Assembly: GCA_020859685.1 (NCBI GenBank)
Contig: JAJBVT010000066.1
Coordinates: forward strand, 1-64,000
DNA: 64,000 nucleotides
Direction of reading: 5' to 3'
From: Rikenellaceae bacterium
GTDB lineage: Bacteria > Bacteroidota > Bacteroidia > Bacteroidales > Rikenellaceae
The position numbers were made by a program, and so were the translations under genes. How positions within the stretch are numbered: the stretch's first letter is position 1; every line of letters begins with the position of its first letter. The notes under the pieces are model-generated. The model was given only the letters and a program-made list of their open reading frames with translations, was not told the origin of the DNA and did not search any database. Positions 24,625-32,450 of the stretch are shown here, in pieces.

Positions 24625-26235
24625 ATGAGTAAATCGATACGTCATACGGATCCACCGACGACATGCAGGTACGGGAGGTTGTCGTTAGCACTCCTATCTG
24701 CCGGGTTATTGATTCTGCCGTGGGTAGGTGTGTCGGGCATATCGTTGCCGGTGGCGTTGGTACCGCTGCTGGCGGTGAGCGAAAGTTACCCGGCGGGTCG
24801 CGGCGGGGTACGGAGTATGATTGGCTGGTCGGCGCTTGTGTTCGGGCTGTGGGCTCTCGTAACCACATGGTGGATCTGGTATGCGGCCCCGATAGGCGCA
24901 ATTATGTCTGTCATAATATCGGTGGTGCTGTGCGGCGGTGTGGTAACCATCTATCACTGGCTAAGCAAACGGGCCCCGCGGTCGCTGGCATATACGTTCC
25001 TTATAAGCGCATGGATATCGGCAGAACTGCTCTATATGAACGGCCAGCTCTCTTTCCCGTGGCTGACGCTGGGAAACGGATTGGCCAACGATATACCGCT
25101 GGTGCAGTGGTACGACACCACCGGGGTATTCGGCGGGTCGCTGTGGGTGCTGCTGATGAACGTGACCTTTTTCGAGGCCTTCCGCAGGCGGTCGAAGGCG
25201 GTGGCGGCCGCGGGGCTTGCGGTGCTCGCGGTACCGGTAATAATTTCGCTTATAATATATACTACATATAAAGAGACCGGCAGGCCCGTAACGGTTACGG
25301 CCGTACAGCCGAATATCGAACCCTACCGCGAGCGCTATATACTCAGCCAGCAGGAGCAGAACAATATTATGCTGTCGCTGGCAACCGGGGCGCTACAGGA
25401 TGCACGGTTCGTAATATTCCCCGAGACCTCCATACCGGAAACCATATCGGAGAACGACCTCGAGGCGGACCCGACCGTCCGGGCGTTCCGCCGTTTTATA
25501 GAGGAGCGTTACCCCTCCACGGTTTTCGTGGTAGGCGCCTCGACCCGTTATTTCTATATGCCGGGCGATAAGGTGTCGGAGACGGCCCGTTATATGGCCG
25601 GACGCGACCGGTTTTACGACAATTTCAATACGGCACTCGCGCTCTCCGCCGGACAGCCCGCCGGTATCTACCACAAGGCCAAGCTGGTAGTCGGGGCAGA
25701 AGCGACCCCCTACCATAAGTACCTCAGAAACGTGACGCTGTTCAATATCGATCTGGGCGGGGTGAGCGGCCAATTGGGATACGGCCCGGAGCGTGACGTA
25801 TTCACCGCCGCGGACGGCACCCGGGCCGGACCGGCCATCTGTTGGGAGGGGGTTTTCGGCGAATACTACGGCGGATTCGTCCGTAAGGGCGCGGATATAA
25901 TGCTTATAATCAGCAACGACGCATGGTGGAGTGATACGCAGGGACACCGGCAGTTATTCCGCCTTGCCCGCCTCAGGGCGGTAGAGACCCGCCGGGCAAT
26001 AGCCCGCAGCGCCAACACCGGTGTATCGGGTTTTATCGACCAGAGGGGCAGGGTACTCGAGAAGGTGGGCTGGGACGTGCGGACCGCCGTCACGACCCAA
26101 ATCGTCACCAACGACCGGATAACTTTCTACACCCGTTACGGAGATTATGTGGCGCGGATATCCGTATTGGTTTTCGGCCTGTGTATACTATACTATATGG
26201 CCTATCGAGTGCGCAAATGTAACCTGTTGACGTAA
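24625..26235 (+). CDS. lnt: Apolipoprotein N-acyltransferase
   Basis: Lnt adds the third acyl chain to the N-terminal Cys of lipoproteins in the inner membrane. The 536-residue protein has about seven N-terminal helices, then a nitrilase-type periplasmic domain. The catalytic residues are visible: Glu267 (VIFPETSIPE), Lys351 (YHKAKLV) and Cys406 (AICWEGVFGEY), with a SNDAWWSDTQGHRQ segment as in E. coli. A final membrane helix anchors the C-terminus. The start MSKSIRHT was chosen; an in-frame ATG 23 codons earlier is possible. It fits the many lipoproteins seen in this window. Confidence 0.93.
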   Translation: MSKSIRHTDPPTTCRYGRLSLALLSAGLLILPWVGVSGISLPVALVPLLAVSESYPAGRGGVRSMIGWSALVFGLWALVTTWWIWYAAPIGAIMSVIISVVLCGGVVTIYHWLSKRAPRSLAYTFLISAWISAELLYMNGQLSFPWLTLGNGLANDIPLVQWYDTTGVFGGSLWVLLMNVTFFEAFRRRSKAVAAAGLAVLAVPVIISLIIYTTYKETGRPVTVTAVQPNIEPYRERYILSQQEQNNIMLSLATGALQDARFVIFPETSIPETISENDLEADPTVRAFRRFIEERYPSTVFVVGASTRYFYMPGDKVSETARYMAGRDRFYDNFNTALALSAGQPAGIYHKAKLVVGAEATPYHKYLRNVTLFNIDLGGVSGQLGYGPERDVFTAADGTRAGPAICWEGVFGEYYGGFVRKGADIMLIISNDAWWSDTQGHRQLFRLARLRAVETRRAIARSANTGVSGFIDQRGRVLEKVGWDVRTAVTTQIVTNDRITFYTRYGDYVARISVLVFGLCILYYMAYRVRKCNLLT

Positions 26236-26283
26236 ACCGGGCCAAGCCCGTTTTGCATCGTATTTGCCGTGCTATCAATCTGA

Positions 26284-27822
26284 ATGGACTACAAGGAGAC
26301 ACTCGAAACGCTTTACAATATGCTGCCCGATTTCCAGAAGGTCGGCGCGGACGCATATAAACCGGGGCTGGAACGTATAACCGACTTTTCGGCCGCTCTG
26401 GGCAACCCCCATCTCAAATACAGGATAATCCATGTCGCCGGCACCAACGGCAAAGGCTCGGTGTCGCATATGCTGGCTTCGGTGCTGACCGCCGCGGGTT
26501 ACCGAACGGGGCTCTATACCTCGCCCCACCTGCGGGATTTCCGGGAGCGAATCCGCATCGACGGGGAAATGATACCCGAGCGGGCAGTTACGGACTTTAC
26601 GGGCAAGTGGATGGAAGAGATGAGACGCTTCGGGTTGTCGTTCTTCGAAGCCACCGCGGCGATGGCTTTCGACTATTTTGCAAGCGGGGAGGTAGATTTC
26701 GCCGTTATCGAAACGGGGTTGGGCGGGAGGCTGGATGCAACCAATATCGTTACCCCCTTGCTAAGTATCATAACCAATATCGGGCTGGACCATACCGACC
26801 TGCTGGGCGGTACGGCCGCCGATATCGCCGGGGAAAAGGCGGGAATCATCAAACCCGGTGTCCCGGTAGTAATCGGGGAGAAGCAGGAAGAGACGGAAAG
26901 AGTTTTCCGCGACACAGCACTGCTTGGCGGCAGTCCCATAATTTTCGCGGAAGAACAGTACCATTACCTGGGCCGGGAAAGGACCGGGGTGAGGCGGAAT
27001 GGTGCCGGAGAAGCGGCGACACCATTGGAGTATGCAGGAATAACGGAAAAGTCCGCCGATACAGGTGCGGGACGGGCGGCCGGAACTAAGGGCATGGACT
27101 CCGGAGGGGAGGCAAAATCTTTACGGTGGGGTGCAAAAAATGCTGAGGAATCGCATCCGGTTTCCGCACGGGCGTACGGGTCGGAGGGCAAGTCAGCAAA
27201 ACTTTGGAACGGGGCGGAATGGGAATGCGAGACAGTTAATTACCGGATTCAAGACCTGCGGGACGGCTCGGTAGGGATATATCCGTGCGACCTTACGGGT
27301 ATATACCAGAGGCGCAATATCGTTACGGTGCTCTCGGCCGTTGATATTCTCCGTCGAAAATACGGTGTTGAACTGCCTGCCGAGGCCGTAACCCGGGGAT
27401 TGGCCACGGCCGCCCTGTCGACGGGATTGGAGGGAAGGTGGCAGGTGCTCGGACGTTCGCCGCTGGTGGTGTGCGATACGGGCCACAACGCACACGGGAT
27501 ATCGCAGGTGGTGGACCAGATTCGTGGCGAGCGGTTCGCGCGGCTCTACATGGTGATAGGGTTCGTCCGCGATAAGGACCTTTCGTCTATCCTTCCGCTG
27601 CTGCCCAAAGATGCCTATTATATCTTTACCAACCCGTCTATCCGCCGGGCGCTGCCTGCGGGGGAACTTGCCGCTCTTGCGGCCGCCCACGGGCTGGGCG
27701 GAAGGGTGTGCCCCACGGTTCCCGAAGCCGTGGAGCGGGCGTTATCACTGGCCGGAAAGGACGACATGGTATTTATCGGCGGCAGCACGTTTGTGGTCGC
27801 GGATCTATTGGATACCGTTTAG
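26284..27822 (+). CDS. folC: Folylpolyglutamate/dihydrofolate synthase with ~85-residue insertion
   Basis: FolC ligates glutamate to dihydropteroate or folates. The N-terminal Mur-ligase-type ATPase is clear: the P-loop VAGTNGKGSVSHML (residues ~51-64), SPHLRDFRERIRI, ETGLGGRLDATN and NIGLDHTDLLGG. The C-terminal domain has CDTGHNAHGI and GGSTFVVADLL. Residues ~228-315 form an insertion rich in Gly, Ala, Glu and Lys in the middle of the enzyme, so length is 512 instead of ~430. The insertion lies just before the conserved VNYRIQDLRDGSVGI segment. It follows lnt by 48 bases. Confidence 0.93.
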   Translation: MDYKETLETLYNMLPDFQKVGADAYKPGLERITDFSAALGNPHLKYRIIHVAGTNGKGSVSHMLASVLTAAGYRTGLYTSPHLRDFRERIRIDGEMIPERAVTDFTGKWMEEMRRFGLSFFEATAAMAFDYFASGEVDFAVIETGLGGRLDATNIVTPLLSIITNIGLDHTDLLGGTAADIAGEKAGIIKPGVPVVIGEKQEETERVFRDTALLGGSPIIFAEEQYHYLGRERTGVRRNGAGEAATPLEYAGITEKSADTGAGRAAGTKGMDSGGEAKSLRWGAKNAEESHPVSARAYGSEGKSAKLWNGAEWECETVNYRIQDLRDGSVGIYPCDLTGIYQRRNIVTVLSAVDILRRKYGVELPAEAVTRGLATAALSTGLEGRWQVLGRSPLVVCDTGHNAHGISQVVDQIRGERFARLYMVIGFVRDKDLSSILPLLPKDAYYIFTNPSIRRALPAGELAALAAAHGLGGRVCPTVPEAVERALSLAGKDDMVFIGGSTFVVADLLDTV

Positions 27823-27897
27823 GTTTTTGTACGGATTGGAGGTCCATCACAACACCTCCGACATGCGTGTGCCCCGCCATAGACGGGGTCCGGGCCG

Positions 27898-28005
27898 GAG
27901 ATCCTTCGCTTTCGTTCATGGATGACATTTTCATCAAAGGGGTACGGTCGGTGGCTGGCTTACGGCCCGCCGTGGGGAGATCCTTCACTGTCGTTCAGGA
28001 TGACA
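27898..28005. repeat. Two short dispersed repeats (ATCCTTCG to GGATGACA)
   Basis: GAGATCCTTCGCTTTCGTTC (27898) and GAGATCCTTCACTGTCGTTC (27977) each end in GGATGACA (27927, 28005). The sequence resembles 14411-14443. They fill most of the 335-base folC-ruvB interval 27823-28157, which holds no gene. Confidence 0.65.
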
Positions 28006-28115
28006 TTAATATATTACAGGTCATTGTGTACCAGTGGAAGATTGTTTATTTTAGTTCAAAGGACACCCTTATTTCTGCTTCACCGTAAATGCTTCTCCCT
28101 ATGACATTTCTTCAA

Positions 28116-28149
28116 TTGCCTTAACCGAACGATTATATTTATATCTTTG
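28116..28149 (+). promoter_or_regulatory. Promoter TTG-N23-TATCTTTG for ruvB
   Basis: TTG at 28116-28118, then TATCTTTG at 28142-28149. The ATG at 28158 is only eight bases after the element, so the transcript would be nearly leaderless. The 23-base spacing is slightly long. Confidence 0.5.
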
Positions 28150-28157
28150 CAACCGGA

Positions 28158-29177
28158 ATGGAGCAGAACGGCACCAATATACGTAATCTCGGCAGCGACC
28201 TCGAGTTTGAAAACCGCATTAGGCCGCAGGAGCTCGATAATTTTAGCGGGCAGGAGAAGATTGTCGACAACCTGCGGGTGTTTATCAGTGCGGCCCTGAT
28301 GCGGGGAGAGTCGCTCGACCATGTGCTGCTCCACGGCCCTCCGGGTCTCGGGAAAACCACGCTCGCCAATATTATCAGCAACGAGATGGGAACGTCGCTG
28401 AAGGTATCGTCCGGCCCGGTGCTGGACAAGCCGGGCGACCTGGCCGGGCTGCTGACCAACCTCGATGCCGGGGACGTACTGTTTATCGACGAGATTCACC
28501 GCCTCAGCCCGATAGTCGAGGAGTACCTCTACTCGGCGATGGAGGATTACAAAATCGACATCGTACTCGACAAGGGGCCCTCGGCCCGTTCCATCCAGAT
28601 AGAACTCAACCCGTTTACCCTTATCGGCGCCACTACCCGCAGCGGCCTGCTCACCAGCCCGCTCAGGGCAAGGTTCGGTATCACGTGTCACCTCGAATAC
28701 TACGACTCCGGGGTGCTGGCCGGTATTATCGAACGGTCGGCCGGAATCCTCGGAATAGGAATAGACAAGGACGCGACCCTCGAAATATCGATGCGCAGCC
28801 GGGGTACGCCCCGTATCGCGAACGCCCTGCTGAGACGGGTACGCGATTTCGCGATGGTAAAGGGCGAAGGCCGTATCGACCTGCATATCACCAAGGTGGC
28901 CCTTACGGCCCTCAATATCGACGCACGGGGCCTCGACCAGATGGACAACCGGATACTGCGGACCATAATCGAGAAGTTCTCCGGCGGCCCGGTGGGGCTA
29001 AACACCATCGCCACGGCCGTGGGTGAGGACAGCGGCACAATCGAGGAGGTTTACGAACCGTTCCTGATTAAGGAGGGTTTCCTGAAACGGACGCCCCGCG
29101 GGCGTGAAGCCACACAACTGGCCTACACCCACCTCGGTTACACCCCCCCGATACGCGAAGGCCAACTGTTCGAATAA
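28158..29177 (+). CDS. ruvB: Holliday junction helicase subunit RuvB
   Basis: RuvB is the hexameric AAA+ motor that drives branch migration with RuvA. The 339-residue protein has the N-terminal [18 protein letters not shown], Walker [10 protein letters not shown] (residues 60-68), Walker [10 protein letters not shown], sensor [10 protein letters not shown], the arginine finger in the PLRARFGI segment and a C-terminal winged helix ([16 protein letters not shown]). Length and motifs match the family. The proposed promoter leaves a very short leader, and the ATG is the only sensible start. Confidence 0.97.
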   Translation: MEQNGTNIRNLGSDLEFENRIRPQELDNFSGQEKIVDNLRVFISAALMRGESLDHVLLHGPPGLGKTTLANIISNEMGTSLKVSSGPVLDKPGDLAGLLTNLDAGDVLFIDEIHRLSPIVEEYLYSAMEDYKIDIVLDKGPSARSIQIELNPFTLIGATTRSGLLTSPLRARFGITCHLEYYDSGVLAGIIERSAGILGIGIDKDATLEISMRSRGTPRIANALLRRVRDFAMVKGEGRIDLHITKVALTALNIDARGLDQMDNRILRTIIEKFSGGPVGLNTIATAVGEDSGTIEEVYEPFLIKEGFLKRTPRGREATQLAYTHLGYTPPIREGQLFE

Positions 29178-29400
29178 CTCTGAGAGCCCTCCCCTATCCC
29201 CGGGAGGACCTTTACTAACCTGACAAACCCACAAATTTCTGCCGTCCGGACCCGGATTACCGGTTCCTTTATGGCCGTAACTTCCCACGGACAAAGGGCC
29301 GGGATATTGCATAGGTAATATCCGGAAGAGTATCGGTGAACGGCATGGAGTTTTTCCCCGCCGCAGACCTTCCCGGCAACTGAAGTAGATACTTAATTTT

Positions 29401-29408
29401 TAACTTTG
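29401..29408 (+). promoter_or_regulatory. -7 element TAACTTTG for mgsA
   Basis: This is an exact TAnnTTTG match 18 bases before the mgsA ATG. The 249-base gap before it (29178-29426) holds nothing else I can support. Confidence 0.55.
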
Positions 29409-29426
29409 CATTAAACCACCGGAAAT

Positions 29427-29912
29427 ATGAAAAACATAAAACTGAAAGAAAACAAACTTACCGTGGCCCTCGTGGCGCACGACAATATGAAACACGAACT
29501 GGCCGAGTGGGTTGGTTGGAATTGGGAGGCCCTGTTCCGTTGCAGCCTTATCTGCACCGGAACCACGGGACGGATGGTCGAAAAGACCCTTACTGAGCGG
29601 CGCATCGAGTTCGACGAGCAGAGCGCAGACATCACGCTTCTCAAATCCGGACCGCTCGGCGGGGACCAACAGCTGGGCGCACGGATTGCCGAGGGTAAGA
29701 TAAACGCCCTTATTTTTTTCTGGGACCCGATGCAGGCGCAGCCGCACGACGTGGACGTAAAGGCACTGCTCCGTATCGCCACGCTCTACAACGTACCCAC
29801 CGCCATCAACCGTTCATCGGCCGACTTTCTGATTTCGTCTCCACTGTTCAGCGCGGATTATAAACCCGAGGTGAAAGACTACAAGGACTACGTCGAAAGG
29901 GCGCTGAAATAG
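29427..29912 (+). CDS. mgsA: Methylglyoxal synthase
   Basis: MgsA converts dihydroxyacetone phosphate to methylglyoxal, a bypass of lower glycolysis when phosphate is short. The 161-residue protein contains VALVAHDNMKHEL (catalytic-region His), the phosphate loop CTGTTGRM, the catalytic SGPLGGDQQ (Asp), and DPMQAQPHDVDVKALLRIA (the HDVD segment). The match to the family is close, including length. I infer monocistronic expression from TAACTTTG just upstream. Confidence 0.95.
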   Translation: MKNIKLKENKLTVALVAHDNMKHELAEWVGWNWEALFRCSLICTGTTGRMVEKTLTERRIEFDEQSADITLLKSGPLGGDQQLGARIAEGKINALIFFWDPMQAQPHDVDVKALLRIATLYNVPTAINRSSADFLISSPLFSADYKPEVKDYKDYVERALK

Positions 29913-29972
29913 CAGATACCCCGAGAAACGGGCAGGTTACGCCAAATGGGTGCGGGACCCGGCCCGGATAAC

Positions 29973-30857
29973 TCAAAGTCCGAACACCCTGTCGCTCTCC
30001 GACGGAACGTCCAGCCCGTTACGGTACTCCACCGGGGTCTGCCCTGTGCGGGTCTTGAACCATTTATAAAAAAAATTGCCGTTGCTGAACCCCAGCTCGA
30101 AAGCTATGTTCTTAACCGGCATATCGGTAAACCGCAGCCTGGTCTTAGCCTCCATCAGCAGGAATTTATCGATAATCTCCGTGGCCCTCTTGCCGCTGTT
30201 CTTCTTCACTATGTTGCAGAAATGCTGCACCGTAATTCCTATTCTTTCGGCGTAAAAAGTGATACGGTGTTCCCGGTTGTAAAACTGGTGCAGCAACAGT
30301 ATGAACTGGGTGTAAATCTCCTTGTCACGGCCTTTGCCGTTCTCTCCGGCAGGCTGGCTTACCGGGTAGAGGTGCGACACCTGCTGCATTATGAGCGTCA
30401 GGACGGCCTTATGTGTCTCGGTATTGCGCACCACACCCTTGGATTCCTGGCACCGTATCAATATATCGAATATGTCGGAAAACAGCGTGAATTGCTCGTC
30501 GCTAAGCCGCAGCACCGGATTTCGTGATATGGCCGGTATAAATTCAAGCGCTGTTCCGGTCATATTCACCTTGTCGAGAAAGGCGGACGAGAATACGGCG
30601 AAACTGAACCTAAAATCGGGCGATAGATGGTGTATCTGTATGAAACTATCCGGCACCAGAAATACGAAATCGCCCTTACGGAGCGTATACTCAGAGAAGT
30701 TGACCGTGGCCCGGAACGTACCGCCGGTACACATGAAGAAGATTGCCGACCTGATTTTGCACGGGAACCGGGTGTAGTATCTTAAAAGGCTGTACTCAAG
30801 GTCCTTACCCGGCATAAAGTCCGCTGGGATATCAAGTGCGGGAAGCATGGTATTCAT
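29973..30857 (-). CDS. AraC family transcriptional regulator
   Basis: This 294-residue regulator has an N-terminal ~160-residue sensing domain of the Bacteroidetes AraC type and two C-terminal helix-turn-helices (residues ~205-285), with FYAERIGITVQHFCNIVKKN and NIAFELGFSNGNFFYKWFKT, then TPVEYRNG. AraC proteins bind DNA as dimers and usually activate a nearby operon on ligand binding. It is divergent from the lipoprotein/TonB-receptor pair at 31146-35264 (288-base gap), so that pair is the obvious candidate target. The ligand is unknown. Confidence 0.88.
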   Translation of the reverse strand: MNTMLPALDIPADFMPGKDLEYSLLRYYTRFPCKIRSAIFFMCTGGTFRATVNFSEYTLRKGDFVFLVPDSFIQIHHLSPDFRFSFAVFSSAFLDKVNMTGTALEFIPAISRNPVLRLSDEQFTLFSDIFDILIRCQESKGVVRNTETHKAVLTLIMQQVSHLYPVSQPAGENGKGRDKEIYTQFILLLHQFYNREHRITFYAERIGITVQHFCNIVKKNSGKRATEIIDKFLLMEAKTRLRFTDMPVKNIAFELGFSNGNFFYKWFKTRTGQTPVEYRNGLDVPSESDRVFGL

Positions 30858-31084
30858 CTCCGTATAAATTTGGTTAGCGCATCTGTTGGCAGGCCGGAAA
30901 GCCTTAATATATTATCTGTTACATCGGTCGGGCCGCGGTAGTCCGTCTTTCAATTATGAACAACAAAATTTCCATAATCCGACCGGTGGTATAAATACTA
31001 ACGGAGTTAATGAGCGCAAGTTACTATTTTTTGCCGGATAGCGGTATATTTTCAGTTTGGAGAGTCGAATCCTAAACGGGGAAC

Positions 31085-31115
31085 TTGAAATATCGGATAT
31101 AATGTCTCACTTTTG
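31085..31115 (+). promoter_or_regulatory. Promoter TTG-N20-CACTTTTG for the TonB-receptor operon
   Basis: TTG at 31085-31087 and CACTTTTG at 31108-31115 (one mismatch to TAnnTTTG), 20 bases apart, lie 30 bases before the lipoprotein start. It is in the divergent region shared with the AraC gene. Confidence 0.45.
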
Positions 31116-31145
31116 TACTGTCGAAAACTAACAGACTTATATCTT

Positions 31146-32432
31146 ATGAAGAAAACTTTGACACGGCAGTTGGTTTGCCTCCTTATGGCAATACCTTTCC
31201 TTACGGGCTGCGACGACAAAGCGCCTTACTACGGTGAAGGCATCGAATCTGAATTCAATAGAATCTATTCCGGAAAATCTGCCAGGGACCACGTATCGGG
31301 CTCCCTCATACTTACTTACAGCGACAACGAACTTGCGGGCAAGGACGTATATTTCGAACTGATGTCCGAAACCACGGCACGCATCAAATTCTACGCGATA
31401 TTCCCGGGCGAGTCCGTAACCTCGGTGGACGGATTCACGGTCACAAAGACCGGCACCGGTTACTCGATTGTCGGCAGCGGCACCACCTCCGGAGGGACCA
31501 CCTTCTCCTGTACGGGCAGCGTCGGCGTAACGGACGGCGACTACGCCATGACGCTCGCCCTTAAAGATGTGGCTATTCCTGCTAACCTTCTTTCCCGCAA
31601 GGGGACCTTCACCATGATGGATTACGTCAGCCATACCATTACAAACAACGGGCAGGTTGAGGTTCACAACGATCTCCTCCTGATGTACAAGTGGAAGGTC
31701 GACATGGAATATGAAACCGCAAACGGAGTAGAGATTGTAAGAGAGGACCTGTTCGCTCCCACGGGAATGGACGCGCTCCTGCATGCCGTCCTCAACAATC
31801 TGCTGTACGTCCTGCTGACCGACGTAACTTTCCATACCGACGGGAATATAACCGCCACGTACAGTCCCATGCCGGACAATTTAAATTTTCTGGGACTGTT
31901 GACCGGTTTTGAGGACTCGGACAGGGGACCAAAAACCCAGTCACCTAAAAACCTTATAACATACTACGTAGACGGGGAAAACGCTTATATCAGGCCTGAA
32001 CTTGTCTCCATCCTGGACCTGGTAATGTCGAATCAGTCTGCCGGTACCCGGAGCGAAGATGATGATAACGACGATAGCGGCTCCGGCTTCGACCTGTCGA
32101 TGATTTTCGACCTGCTGGACGTTTATCCCACACTAACCCGCTGGTTCAACGAGGGTATCCGTTTCAATCTTATCGAGCGGGATCCGGACCAGCCTGTTCT
32201 CGATTACACCGAGACCGCAGGCGGGATGCTATACTATTTTGCAGGGAATTATGCTTTATATCTCGACGCAGAAGAGCTGAAACCTCTTCTGGATATCGTA
32301 CCGGTAATTTTGGATATGCTGAATTTGGATCTGTCGTTCGAACTGATGCCGGGCTTAGCCATCGACTTCAATGAATACATCGACAGGATGACATACACCT
32401 CGGACCTGAATCTGGGCCTTTACCTCGACTAA
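31146..32432 (+). CDS. Lipoprotein paired with a TonB-dependent receptor (DUF4925-like)
   Basis: This 428-residue lipoprotein has a type II signal peptide ending CLLMAIPFLTGC (lipobox TGC). It begins with a beta-rich repeat pattern (GKDVYFELMSETTARIKFYA) and has a later Asp-rich stretch (SEDDDNDDSGSG, residues ~308-319) followed by helical/hydrophobic segments. It resembles Bacteroidetes DUF4925-type lipoproteins (from memory, unverified). It lies 18 bases before the TonB receptor, so it is probably the surface- or periplasm-facing partner of that transporter. The start is the second ATG of the frame (31146), which gives a proper signal peptide. Confidence 0.72.
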   Translation: MKKTLTRQLVCLLMAIPFLTGCDDKAPYYGEGIESEFNRIYSGKSARDHVSGSLILTYSDNELAGKDVYFELMSETTARIKFYAIFPGESVTSVDGFTVTKTGTGYSIVGSGTTSGGTTFSCTGSVGVTDGDYAMTLALKDVAIPANLLSRKGTFTMMDYVSHTITNNGQVEVHNDLLLMYKWKVDMEYETANGVEIVREDLFAPTGMDALLHAVLNNLLYVLLTDVTFHTDGNITATYSPMPDNLNFLGLLTGFEDSDRGPKTQSPKNLITYYVDGENAYIRPELVSILDLVMSNQSAGTRSEDDDNDDSGSGFDLSMIFDLLDVYPTLTRWFNEGIRFNLIERDPDQPVLDYTETAGGMLYYFAGNYALYLDAEELKPLLDIVPVILDMLNLDLSFELMPGLAIDFNEYIDRMTYTSDLNLGLYLD

Positions 32433-32450
32433 AACCGAACTTAAAAGACT

